A stretch of 64,000 nt of DNA from Rebecca billardiae RCC1528. Taxonomy: Eukaryota > Haptophyta. The notes under the pieces are model-generated. The model was not told where the DNA came from, made no database searches, and saw only the letters and a list, made by a program, of their open reading frames with translations. The stretch spans positions 434,001 to 498,000 of the forward strand of contig OZ251246.1 of NCBI GenBank assembly GCA_965240325.2, written 5' to 3'. Positions 24,279 to 34,437 of this stretch are shown one piece after another (within the stretch, counting starts at the first letter, position 1; each line of letters begins with the position of its first letter). The translations under genes and the position numbers were made by a program.

Positions 24279-25385
24279 AAGGGTGTCCAGGGTCCGCAAC
24301 AGCCAGTGCGCAGCGCGGCAGAGGCTGTGACATCGCGAGGTCGCCGCTCGCCAGTGGGACTCGCCCGCCCGCCGCCGTGCACGCCGGCGGAGCCGCTCGC
24401 GCCGTGCGCTCCTGCGGCCGTCGGATCGGGCTGCGTAGGCGGCGCGCGGCTTGGGCCGTCGCAGAGCCACCCAGCGCCCCTCTCTGCGCCGCGCGCCTTC
24501 CTCGTCCTCGCCTTCTCCGCGCCTTGGAGCAGCACGCACACGCGCGGCGCCGCACAAAGGCAGCCCAGGCGCTCGCGTGCAAGCGTGCGCGCGCGCAGCG
24601 CGACGGGCTCGACTCGGGGCTCGCGCCGCTGCGGGGGCATGCAGTACCGTCCCATGCGCGCGCGACGCCACCTCGAGCCTGCGCATCGCTGTGACCGTCA
24701 CGCGCCAAATGCTCACACGACCTCGTGTTGAAGTAGGCCCAATCTGACCAGAACCGGCCATGCGTCAGGACAACTTCTTAGGCAAGACACGATGACAGCT
24801 ACGACGCGGCGCTTCTCAGCAAGCGTGGAGACCACAAGACAAGCGCACGCAAGCATGACCGTCTCCGCATCGATCGCGTCGACGCCCTCAAGGCCCGTTG
24901 TGGAAGCTTCCGTCGCACGTGTGATGATGCCAAGTCAGACCATTTTGTAACGTGCATCAGCGTGCACTGACGGTCAAACGCGCAGGTTCGAGGTGGCGTC
25001 GCGCGCGCATGGGATGGTGCTGCATGCCCCCGCAGCGGCGCGAGCCCCGAGTCGAGCCCGTTGCGCTGCGCGCGCGCACGCTTGCACGCGAGCGCCTGGG
25101 CTGCCTTTGTGCGGCGCCGCGCGTGTGCGTGCTGCTCCAAGGCGCGGAGAAGGCGAGGACGAGGAAGGCGCGCGGCGCAGCGAGGGGCGCTGGGTGGCTC
25201 AGCGACGGCCCAAGCCGCGCGCCGCCTACGCAGCCCGATCCGACGGCCGCAGGAGCGCACGGCGCGAGCGGCTCCGCCGGCGTGCACGGCGGCGGGCGGG
25301 CGAGTCCCACTGGCGAGCGGCGACCTCGCGATGTCACAGCCTCTGCCGCGCTGCGCACTGGCTGTTGCGGACCCTGGACACCCTT
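24279..25385. repeat. Foldback 2: inverted repeat, about 420-bp arms
   Basis: Left arm 24279-24700 and right arm 24968-25385 are near-complementary over about 420 bp with few mismatches and small indels. The spacer is 267 bp and unrelated to that of foldback 1. GGATGGTCAAGGG lies at the left boundary (24271-24283) and again directly after the right arm (25387-25399), which resembles a short target duplication or microhomology. Confidence 0.9.
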
Positions 25386-26164
25386 GGGATGGTCAAGGGA
25401 GGTGCGGATGGTCGTAGAAAAGCGTCAACAAATAGGTGGGAATCGCAACGATGTCCCTATGAGGCGCGCTCAAAAAGGTAACGACATGCGATCTCGATTC
25501 CCGAGGCGTGCCCAATCAAAAAACGTTTCGGGCGTCATTCTTCGTATTCCTACTCCGATATTACTTGGGACAGCAGTACGTCACACACAATTAATGGGGA
25601 TCGGAGCTGGGTCTCCCAGAGCTTTATGAATAGAATTAAAATTCTTTAAAAAAAGCTGTGTTCACTACCAGAATTAGACATTAGTTGAGCCGGGTACTAG
25701 CTGCCACTGTTCACTATCGTCGACTGATACTATCGTCACTCGTCAGCGACGTCAGCCGCGCTACTTGCAACTGCGGCAGCTCGCGCCCACTGAATCGCGC
25801 GGTGAATGATAGCACGGCACAACGGTAGAGCGTCTCGTGGCAAGGCCCACGGCTGCGCAGCGTCTGAGTGCGATCTGAAGCCCACTCTCAGTCTCACTCT
25901 GGCCACTCTTGGTCTCTTGATGATGTCGATCAGACTTGTCCAGTGCAGCGGCGCAGCCGGGCCCGGGGAGCAGCGCGTGGCACGGCACCGTGCCTGACGC
26001 GGTACGTCGTCAGAAGCCACCAACGGTGCCGCGGCTTGCGAGTGTGAGCGGACTGAGTCCGTCCGCGAGTGCGGGGCGCTCGCGGTCTGCCAGGCGGGTC
26101 AGGCGCAGAATGCTGTTGGGAGCCTGCCACGGGCAACAGCGCAGCCGTGGCGCGCCGCTTCGCA
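25386..26164. other. Intergenic DNA, no supportable gene
   Basis: It includes a comparatively AT-rich block (25420-25740) after foldback 2, then GC-rich DNA leading into the 106-bp tandem repeat. No frame has protein-like sequence. Confidence 0.5.
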
Positions 26165-26482
26165 GGCCGGCCGGACCACGCCGCCCAGCACGGCCGCGCG
26201 GCCGCCGCCCGGCGGCGCCTGCTTCACCTGCTCGCGCCACGCCGGCTTGGAGAAGTGGCCAATGAGCTCACAGGCCGGGGACCACGCCGCCCAGCACGGC
26301 CGCGCGGCCGCCGCCCGGCGGCGCCTGCTTCACCTGCTCGCGCCGCGCCAGCTTGGAGAAGCGGCCAATGAGCTCACAGGCCGGGGACCACGCCGCCCAG
26401 CACGGCCGCGCGGCCGCCGCCCGGCGGCGCCTGCTTCACCTGCTCGCGCCACGCCGGCTTGGAGAAGCGGCCAATGAACTCG
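26165..26482. repeat. Three tandem 106-bp copies of a gene's 3' end
   Basis: Units start at about 26165, 26271 and 26377 and are nearly identical. The rightmost copy codes for the last 34 residues or so of the reverse-strand coiled-coil protein. Because 106 is not a multiple of three, the next copies are out of frame, and the stop codon (26374-26376) forms at the copy junction. Confidence 0.9.
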
Positions 26483-26946
26483 TCGCCACGAGCCGCCTCG
26501 GTCGTGATGTCGTCGAGCTTGGCCTCGCGCGCGGCCTCGAGCTTCTGCCGCATGAGCCGCGCGTTGTCCTCCATCGCGCGCCGCGTCTCCTCCCGCCGCT
26601 GCGCGTTCTCGCGCACCTTCGCGTCGAAGTCGAAGTTGCCCGGCAGCAGGTCGAGCTCGCGGTCTCGCGCTTTCTGCTCGCGCTCAGCCGCCTCCTTCAG
26701 CGCGAGCGCCTGGTCGCGCTGGCTCTGCAGGCGCGCGTGCATCTCCTCGCGGTCGAACTCGTGGATGTGCCCCCACCGCTCGCGCTCGCGCTCGGCCTCC
26801 GCCCGCTGCGCCGCCTTGAGCCGCAGCACGTCCTGCTCGTGCTGCCACTCCTTCTCGATCGATTCCTCGTTGATCCGCCCCGCGGCCGGGCGCTTGGGCC
26901 GGAGGAGGATCGAGCCCCTTGCGGGCGTGGAGGGGGCCGGGATCAT
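26374..26946 (-). CDS. Coiled-coil protein, unknown function
   Basis: 190 aa from the ATG at 26946; the frame stays open upstream, so an earlier start or exon is possible. Residues about 28-165 are a long charged helix (NEESIEKEWQHEQDVLRLK, RERERWGHIHEFDREEMHA, QKARDRELDLLPGNFDFDAK, REETRRAMEDNARLMRQKLE), strongly predicted to form a coiled coil. The C terminus FIGRFSKPAWREQV and the following tail lie in the rightmost unit of a 106-bp tandem triplication. Composition recalls axonemal or centriolar coiled-coil proteins, but no family motif is seen. It is divergent from the GT41 gene, with 197 bp between the two starts. Confidence 0.6.
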   Translation of the reverse strand: MIPAPSTPARGSILLRPKRPAAGRINEESIEKEWQHEQDVLRLKAAQRAEAERERERWGHIHEFDREEMHARLQSQRDQALALKEAAEREQKARDRELDLLPGNFDFDAKVRENAQRREETRRAMEDNARLMRQKLEAAREAKLDDITTEAARGDEFIGRFSKPAWREQVKQAPPGGGRAAVLGGVVPGL

Positions 26947-27143
26947 GGTGCTGCCGCGTGTGCCCGAGGCGAGCACGCGTCGAGGCGAGTCGCTCCCGCG
27001 CGCTGCGCTCGTGTGGAGGGCCGCCGAGCCGTGGTTTGAAGCGCGCGGTCCAGGCTGTGACGTCGGCCGCGGGCGCGGGGCGGTGAGCTCCTTTTTATTT
27101 GGCTTGAAACCGTCGGCGATACACTCACACGGCAGAGTACAGG
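26947..27143. promoter_or_regulatory. Candidate bidirectional promoter
   Basis: A 197-bp gap between two divergent start codons. It contains CTTTTTATTTGG near 27090, the only AT-rich patch and a possible TATA-like element for the forward gene. This is inference from position only. Confidence 0.35.
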
Positions 27144-29219
27144 ATGATGGCGCCCCGCGCGACACGCGCGTGGCATGCGCTGATCGCGCTGGTGGCGCTG
27201 GCCTGGCGAGCGCACGCCGACGCCCCCGGCGGGGCGGCCGAGGACGCCCTCGCGCAAGCCGCCGCCCAGGCCTACTCCCAGGGCGCCGCGCACTACAACC
27301 GCCGCGAGTGGCTCCCGGCGATCGATCAGCTCGAGCGCGCGCTCGAGCACGCGACCGTGCTCGATGGCCGGCCGCCGGGCACGGCGCAGACGCTGGCGAC
27401 GCTGCGGACGTTCATCGCGACGGCGCGGGAGAAGCAGGCCGAGGCCATGGGCGTCGTCGAGCGCGTGCCCACGCCCGAGGAGCCGCAGTACAGCGCCGCG
27501 ATGAAGGCGCTCTCCGGAGAGAATCCGCTTGTCGCCGAGCTCGACGCGCTGCGCACGGCGCGCGACGCGACGGCGGAGGGCTTCCTCAAGCTGGCGATGC
27601 GCGCGTTCGGCGAGGAGCGCGCGCACGCGATCGCCGCGCGCGCCTTCCGCGCGGGCGCGCTCCGCGCCGCGCGGCACGAGCCGGCCGTCGGCGGGTTTGT
27701 CGCACACGGCCTGCCATATCTGCTCATGCACGCGATGCAGCACAGCTGCGACTTCGCGGGCGTGGAGGCGTGGACGCCGGTGCTCGAGCGCGCGATGCGC
27801 ATGGCGATCAACTGCACCCGCGACCTGCCCGCGTGCGCCTCCGACCGGCGCCTCAGCCCCGCGCTCACGCCGGCCGCGCTCACGGCGGCGAACGCTTACA
27901 CCGTCCTTACCAACCCAGTGGCGTTTCGTCAGCCCGAGCTGCTGCTGGCGTTCCTGCGCTCGCGGTACGCGCTGGAGGGCCCGCCGGCGCGCCCGCGGCC
28001 CGGCGCGTTCGCCGCCGCCCACGCCGGCGCGCTCGCGAGCGCGTCCGCCGCGCACGCGGCGGACGCGGCCAGCCGGCCGGGCGCGCGACTGTTTCATTTC
28101 GGTTACATCACCGGCGTCCCCTCGGCGCACGTGACCTACGAGCTGGTCGGGCTGCTGCCGCTGCTGCACTCGGCGCGCTCGGTGCAGCTGAGCTGGTACA
28201 CGCTGCACGAGGGCGACGCGGCCGAGCTCCGCCGGATGGGCTGGTTCCGCACGGTGCGCGTGATCGATCTCGCGCGCATCTCGCCGGACGAGGCGGCCGC
28301 GGCCGTCCGCGCCGACGGCACGCAAGTGCTCGTTGACCTGGACGCGCACATCGAGGTGTCGGCGACGAAGCCGTCGGCGATGCTGATGCGCGCGCCCGCG
28401 CCCGTCGCGTGCCAGTGGCTCGGCTGGGCCGGCACGAGCGGCCACCCCGCCGTCGCCTACGCCGGGCTCGATCTCGAGATTGCGCCGCCGCGGCTCAAGC
28501 ACCTGTTCTCAGAACGGCTCGTGCTGCTCCCCGGGGCGTACCAGGCGAACAACCACGCGCTCAAGTGGAACCACGCGGTGGGCCGGTCCGAGCGGGGCGT
28601 CGCACAGCGCGCCGAGCACCTGCGCGCGCTCATCGCCGCGCAGCGCGGCGTGCGCGACGCCGTCTCGGAGGCGGAATCGGAGGCGGCCGCGGCCGCGGCG
28701 GAGGCGCGCCGGCTCGCGCGCGCGCCGGTCGCGTGCAACTTTAACCAGCTCTTCAAGCTGAGCGACGACGTGTACGCCGACTGGCGCAACGTGCTGCGGC
28801 GCGCGCGGCCCGCCAGCATCGTCCAGGGCGCCGGCGTCTCCTTCTCGCGCACCATCTCCCAGAACGACGCGCCGACGAATCTGCATGCGCTCGCGTACGC
28901 GGTTGGCGCCGACGCGGACAGCCACCTCCGCTTCGCGCGCCCGCTGCAGAAGGGCGACCACCTCGCGCGGATGAGCGTGATGTGCGACCTCGCGCTGGAC
29001 ACGCTGCACTACAACTCGCACACCACCGGCGCCGACGCGCTCTGGACCGCCACCCCGCTGCTCACGCTGCGCGGCACGACGATGGCCTCCCGCGTCGGTT
29101 ACTCGCTCTCGCGCGCCGCGGGCGTCGCCGACACGATGGTGCACTCGCACAAGGAGTACGAGGACTTCGCCGCGCTGCTGCTCGGCGCGGGCCGGCGGGC
29201 GGGCGCGTGGCACAGGTGA
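27144..29219 (+). CDS. OGT-like glycosyltransferase (GT41) with N-terminal signal peptide
   Basis: 691 aa. Residues about 8-25 (WHALIALVALAWRAHA) are a signal peptide or anchor, unlike nucleocytoplasmic OGT. An Ala-rich helical region that may be degenerate TPR follows. The catalytic half starts near 310: FHFGYITGVPSAHVTYELVG, WYTLHEGD, VLVDLDAHIEV, ACQWLGWAGTSGHP, SERLVLLPGAYQANN, VACNFNQLFKLSDDVYADWR, DLALDTLHYNSHTTGADALW, PLLTLRGTTMASRVGYSL. The H-T-GADALW and DLxLDT blocks bind UDP-GlcNAc in the family. The gene ends GAWHR-stop exactly over CAG|GTGAGT, a perfect splice donor, so a short final exon (for example from about 29252) may replace the stop. The predicted job is GlcNAc or fucose transfer in the secretory pathway. 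Confidence 0.8.
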   Translation: MMAPRATRAWHALIALVALAWRAHADAPGGAAEDALAQAAAQAYSQGAAHYNRREWLPAIDQLERALEHATVLDGRPPGTAQTLATLRTFIATAREKQAEAMGVVERVPTPEEPQYSAAMKALSGENPLVAELDALRTARDATAEGFLKLAMRAFGEERAHAIAARAFRAGALRAARHEPAVGGFVAHGLPYLLMHAMQHSCDFAGVEAWTPVLERAMRMAINCTRDLPACASDRRLSPALTPAALTAANAYTVLTNPVAFRQPELLLAFLRSRYALEGPPARPRPGAFAAAHAGALASASAAHAADAASRPGARLFHFGYITGVPSAHVTYELVGLLPLLHSARSVQLSWYTLHEGDAAELRRMGWFRTVRVIDLARISPDEAAAAVRADGTQVLVDLDAHIEVSATKPSAMLMRAPAPVACQWLGWAGTSGHPAVAYAGLDLEIAPPRLKHLFSERLVLLPGAYQANNHALKWNHAVGRSERGVAQRAEHLRALIAAQRGVRDAVSEAESEAAAAAAEARRLARAPVACNFNQLFKLSDDVYADWRNVLRRARPASIVQGAGVSFSRTISQNDAPTNLHALAYAVGADADSHLRFARPLQKGDHLARMSVMCDLALDTLHYNSHTTGADALWTATPLLTLRGTTMASRVGYSLSRAAGVADTMVHSHKEYEDFAALLLGAGRRAGAWHR

Positions 29220-30105
29220 GTCCGCCGGCGATACGGCGCGCGACCCCGCAGCCGCGTTGCTCGCCTGCTCGCATCCCGGCGCTGCGGCTGCCCGTCGTGC
29301 TGAACTCGACGAATCGCCGCGTGCAGCTAGCAGCTAGCGCAGTAGCCTACTCGGTAGCAGTAGAGTGAGTATAGTTATTGATACTGCGCTGAAGCCTGAA
29401 TCTGCTCTGTCCGTCTGTGGCTGTGCCGCCGCTGACGGCATGCGGACAACCGTCATCAGTCAGCACATCATCAGCAGTGAGTAGTCACTCCGTCACCGCC
29501 GATTGATGCCACTCACACTGCTAGTCGGGCAGCGCCGCAGCGCGTACGTAAGGTCGTAGTTATATTAATTATTATACTTTCCGCGTAGTAGTACCATCAG
29601 CATGTCCATGACGAGTATATATATATACCGCCGGCGGCGCCGAAGTTTGACCGCGCGCGCGGCGGGCTTGAGGCGCGTGTGACGATCCACTACTGGCAAC
29701 CGCCTCATCAACGACCTGAGGCTGATGAGCAGCGACGAATAACTGCGAAGCAGCCTGACGATGAAGAAGCTCACGCCGCGCCGCCGGTCGCGCCACCCGT
29801 CGTAGTCGGATATGCTGATAATCAGTAAGTACTACCGTGCTACTAGTATGAGTAGCAGACTTAGTGGGGTCAGAGCTCCGACCGTTACACTCCCGAGTGA
29901 CACAATCTCCCGAAATCTCGAAATATGAAATATCTCCTCGGTTTCAGTAACTACTGTTTGAGTCCGTTTAAGTTCGTTTAGGCTTAATTCCAGGGTGTAG
30001 AATCCGCCTGTGCCAATTTCAGACTGCCAAAATGTGATCTAGATAGACGGTGCGATTCTGGTGCAAATATAGCGAGATCACCTTGGAGATCGTGTATCTC
30101 CCGTA
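29220..30105. other. Intergenic DNA between GT41 and the LTR element
   Basis: No gene seen apart from a possible last GT41 exon near 29252. AT-rich patches occur at 29560-29580 and 29615-29630. At 29864-29880, TGGGGTCAGAGCTCC resembles part of a motif found intact at 34607-34643 and 53136-53172. Confidence 0.5.
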
Positions 30106-30110
30106 CTAAT

Positions 30111-30421
30111 TGTCAAAGGAATCGCCAATCTACAGTGATTTCCAATTTCCAATCCAACATTTTACTCGCAGTCACACAGTGGCGGCGCGACCGCTGCGGC
30201 GGCGCTCGCACAAAATCCTCCAAAATCAACCTGAACCTCATCCTAAAATACAGCAGGACAGCATGGCTGGCGGCGGCATCTCGAAGTATTCCAGATGATT
30301 CTGAATGAACGCGGAAACATGAGTCGAGCACCACGAACACGTTGTGCTCCGCACCGCAAACAAGAGTCGAAGCCGTCGACCGACCTCGCGACCGTCAAGC
30401 CTCGAGACGCGTTCCCTGACA
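30111..30421 (+). repeat. 5' LTR
   Basis: 311 bp, 5'-TGTCA...TGACA-3', matching the 3' LTR base for base as far as I could compare by eye. No TATA box is obvious; AAAATACA occurs near 30245. Confidence 0.93.
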
Positions 30422-30515
30422 TGCTAGCACGGTGCTGGGAGAACTTGGGCAAGGATGGAGACGACGAGAACAGCGGCAAGGACGTGAACGGCCATCAGCC
30501 CGCCCCAGTTGCTCC

Positions 30516-31669
30516 CCTCATTGGGTTGAAGCCAGGCGTGGCAGAGCGCGCGGCATTGCCGCGCTGCTCATCGGCGATCGCGCGCAAGCGCACGCCAGAC
30601 TACCTCGCCGCTGCCCTGAGGGGCATGCAGGCTGAGAAGAACCGGCAAGGCGAGAAGCTCACGCTTCTCCGCAAGCCCATCTCCAGCGCCTCCGGGCCTG
30701 GCAACATCGCTGACCTGAACTCAGGCAGCATCGTGTCGTATGCGCGCAATGCTGCATCGCACGCAAGGCCTCGAGCCGACATCAAGGATCACCTTGAGGA
30801 GGAGGTTCGCGCCAACCGATTTAGCTCAGTCGTTTCGGGCTCTTCATTCCCTCGGACATAACCGTAAGTCTCCTGTGGGACACCCCGCGAGGGGCTGTAG
30901 TCCCGTCCAGTGTTCTGACGGATTTGTTGTCGAGGTTTTTCTCTCCCCGCCTGGTCTTTCCCAGGTGTTCCACCCTGCGAGCTCGTCTGCTCTGTGGCTT
31001 CGTAGAGACTCCGTCTTTTGTGGGCGGTGAGCCCTTCTTTGCTGCTGTGGCTTTGTGAGGCTCTTTTTGTGTCTTTGTTGTTGACCCGGGCGACTGTACC
31101 CGGAGGTTGCGCGTCGCGTACCGTGCTCGTTTTTCTGTCGTCTTTCTTTGTCGGTCATCTTCTTCGTGCTCCCCTCTTTCGTTCGTCTTTTTGCCGACTC
31201 CCTCGCTTTTCATTCCCCCCCGGAGCCGCGAGGCTCTCGCGAGGTGAAGGTCGAAAGCGCTTCGCGTGAAGGGCCAAGAGTTCTTATGCCTGCGTGTCGG
31301 TCGCTGGATTCGAACAGGTGACTTTATGTCCGAGGGAATGAAGAGCCCGAAACGACTGAGCTAAATCGGTTGGCGCGAACCTCCTCCTCAAGGTGATCCT
31401 TGATGTCGGCTCGAGGCCTTGCGTGCGATGCAGCATTGCGCGCATACGACACGATGCTGCCTGAGTTCAGGTCAGCGATGTTGCCAGGCCCGGAGGCGCT
31501 GGAGATGGGCTTGCGGAGAAGCGTGAGCTTCTCGCCTTGCCGGTTCTTCTCAGCCTGCATGCCCCTCAGGGCAGCGGCGAGGTAGTCTGGCGTGCGCTTG
31601 CGCGCGATCGCCGATGAGCAGCGCGGCAATGCCGCGCGCTCTGCCACGCCTGGCTTCAACCCAATGAGG
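30516..31669. repeat. Foldback 3: inverted repeat, 346-bp arms, inside the LTR element
   Basis: Arms 30516-30861 and 31324-31669 are exactly equal in length and appear perfectly complementary; both can be read as the same 113-residue open frame. The spacer is 462 bp, and its middle is strikingly T-rich on the plus strand. The right outer junction carries AGGAGGTTCGCGC, also present inside the arm, suggesting a template-switch origin. Confidence 0.92.
31265..31370 (-). other. tRNA-like Pol III promoter boxes (relic or SINE-like)
   Basis: On the reverse strand TTAGCTCAGTCG fits the tRNA A-box and, about 40 nt later, TGTTCGAATCC fits the B-box. The D-arm can be paired (AGCTC with GGGCT), but acceptor and T-stems cannot be completed, so it is not a normal tRNA gene. 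The A-box half lies in the foldback arm and therefore occurs a second time at about 30822; the B-box lies only in the spacer. Confidence 0.4.
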
Positions 31670-32012
31670 AGGAGGTTCGCGCACAGCGCGGTGAGGAGGA
31701 GCGTTGCCGCTCGCATCCCCCGCCATCGCGCCACTCCATCCGCACGCACGTCGTTGCGCAGGGGATCTCAACAACTACCGCCCGGGACTCTGCGCACGCG
31801 AGCGCGGTTCAAGAGCGCGCGGCTGAGAGCCCGCAGCTCAAGGAGTGCCTTGCGGCCTCCGAGTCATCGAACGAGGTCACCGAGCGTTCCGGGGCAGATG
31901 TAGCGCTCGACGCTGCTGCCGCTGATGCCGCTCCGACCGTCGAGGCCCTCGAGCCTGCCAACGCTGCTCGGCGTGCTGGCCTTCTGGCCCGGCCGCCAAT
32001 GACAGCGCGGTC

Positions 32013-33861
32013 GTGACCGCAGTCAGTCTGCAGCCTCGCTCGCACGACTCTGTGTCTGAGTCTGACCGATCGAACGATGACATTAACACCGATGAGTGCG
32101 ACGCAAACGACCTGTATGGTCTGGCAGAGCAAACTATGCTCCAAGATGCTACGACACGTGACTCTGTCACAGCGAGCTCAAGCATCAAGTCAGCGGCCGC
32201 ATTTATTATTGATGCGCCTGACCCAAACAAATACGTTTACCCCAAAATTACCAGCCTCACGATGGCTTCCGAAGCCGAGCTGCTCGCCACGAGCGACACA
32301 AGCAGCCGCGAGATGACCGCCGCAGAGACGGCAGAGTCCTCGTCTGGCACGTATCGACTCGCGTCGAACGTAGGAAGCGCATGCGATGCAGGGGGGGCAT
32401 CATACACCTGCTTGACGGCAAAGCCGCAGCAAAACCAAGTTGGCGAGCGCGACGCGCGTGCGCATGCATCAGCTGCGTCAGCCATCACAACGCCACACTC
32501 TTGCAAGGAAGAGTATTCCGCCGAAGCTGCCGCGGATGCACATGCATCACCGCTGGACAGAACGAGCGTGAAGAAGCCCAAAGAAGGCACCACAGCCTCG
32601 ACGAGGGTCACTCCTCGCTCGAAGGTAGAGCGCGAATCGCCACAGAGCGCGCGCGACACATCGACCAATGCACTTGAGTCGAAGAAACGTGACTGGATAG
32701 TCATCGAAGGAGGAGTCACAGACTCTAATCCAACCAAGAAGGAACGTGTGTTCATGGCACGCGAATCCTCGGCAGGAGTGGATACACCCGCCACACACAA
32801 GCTGACACAGTCGGCTCTGAAATCCAAGCGCGCGGTACACAGCGCGATACGGGATGCACTCGCAGAAGTGAGCACCTACTACAAGGGCAAATCCTCAGAT
32901 GTCACACCTGACATAATGGAGCCCAAGGATAGCAAGCTATCCGGCTTTCAACTCATTGCCAAAGACAAATGGGTGAAAGACGCAGCCAAAATCGATCCAT
33001 ACAAGGCTGACAACGCTGACGCCAACAAGATCGGATCGGTCTACGATCGATCTGCGGCAGCGATATTCAAGCAGCTGAAGGACTCTATTGAGCCTCAGTT
33101 ATTCGCCTATCTGGAATCGAAGCTGCACATCAGCGATCCGACCAAGAACTACTTGGATCTGGCGCTGCTGCTACAGATATTTGAGCGCGAGCTCAAGATC
33201 ACAACTATGTCCGAACTCAGGGATGAATTCCTGAAGTTATACCCGACAAAGGTGTCGCCCATTGGCGCATCGGACATTATCAAGAAATCCGTCGAGCAAG
33301 TCCGCTCATCTCGATATGGGAATCTGGACGATGCTACGATGTTGGTCTTCAAGCTGTATAACAGCATGCACGACCATCCCCAAGTCTACGAGTCAGTTAT
33401 CTCGCACTTCGGAGCGCTCACGCCCGAGCAATGTGTGGATAACACTGACCAGATAATGGCCCAGATGGAAGATGCCTACAAACGGCACGGCTCAATGAAG
33501 CTACTCCATCAGAACAATACCAAGGGGAGAGAGACCGAAAATTATTCCAAGATACGCCAAAATGCTGATTATCAGCAAGGCACGCGGCGACGCGGTGACT
33601 TTGAGGGCGCCGAAGTCTTCGCCGCCCAGGCCCAAAAGGCTCCAGCCAATGGCGAGAGCGGGCCGAATATCTCGGACACCCGGCAAACGGTGCACTCACT
33701 GTGGTCTCAAGAACCATACTGCCCAGCAGTGTTGGAATCTCCACCCAGAGCTACGCCCCAAGGCCAACAATTACAACAAAGGCAAAAACAAGGGAGCCAA
33801 CAAATTTCCCAAGGAGCGTATCCATTTCCTGGATATTCCTGCTCCGGATGCCTATGATTAA
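32013..33861 (+). CDS. Gag-like protein of the LTR element; zinc knuckle in +1 frame
   Basis: The main frame (to 33857) begins with a Ser/Thr/Ala-rich region, then a helical capsid-like part from about residue 320: GFQLIAKDKWVKDAAKID, SVYDRSAAAIFKQLKDSIEP, NYLDLALLLQIFERELKITT. There is no ATG at 32013 (GTG); the frame may open earlier or use an inner ATG. Overlapping it in the +1 frame (open 33499-33861) is RCTHCGLKNHTAQQCWNLHP, a perfect CX2CX4HX4C retroviral-type knuckle. A +1 shift between 33499 and about 33690 would therefore join capsid and nucleocapsid. It could be programmed or a mutation. No polymerase follows. Base composition is less GC-rich than in host genes. Confidence 0.75.
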
Positions 33862-34117
33862 ATATCAAGGCAGGGCATAGCCCAATAACAAGGTCCAAGA
33901 TCAAGGCCAAAGAGTGAACATATGGTGCAAATAAGCCCAGGACTGACTCGGGTTACCCAAAACCGTCACACGGAAGTCCCAGCACATGACCCGTATCCTG
34001 GCATTGGCAACCATTACTGACTCCAATTCACTCATGCACACAGATGCACAAACAATACCAAGCCCAAAATCACTCATAATCCAAGCTTAGTCCTCACAGA
34101 CGAGCGCATATTGGATT

Positions 34118-34126
34118 GAGGGGGGG
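34118..34126 (+). other. Polypurine tract
   Basis: GAGGGGGGG directly in front of the 3' LTR, the expected plus-strand priming site. Confidence 0.8.
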
Positions 34127-34437
34127 TGTCAAAGGAATCGCCAATCTACAGTGATTTCCAATTTCCAATCCAACATTTTACTCGCAGTCACACAGTGGCG
34201 GCGCGACCGCTGCGGCGGCGCTCGCACAAAATCCTCCAAAATCAACCTGAACCTCATCCTAAAATACAGCAGGACAGCATGGCTGGCGGCGGCATCTCGA
34301 AGTATTCCAGATGATTCTGAATGAACGCGGAAACATGAGTCGAGCACCACGAACACGTTGTGCTCCGCACCGCAAACAAGAGTCGAAGCCGTCGACCGAC
34401 CTCGCGACCGTCAAGCCTCGAGACGCGTTCCCTGACA
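34127..34437 (+). repeat. 3' LTR
   Basis: 311 bp, same sequence and termini as the 5' LTR; followed by the target duplication CTAAT. Confidence 0.93.

Noticed and set aside
24206-25629. Paired open frames in foldback 2 as coding
   Set aside because: Same reason: identity follows from the inverted repeat, and composition is not protein-like.
31018-31269. T-rich frame (reverse Lys/Arg-rich frame) in the foldback 3 spacer
   Set aside because: Strong strand bias explains the open frames; no recognisable protein.
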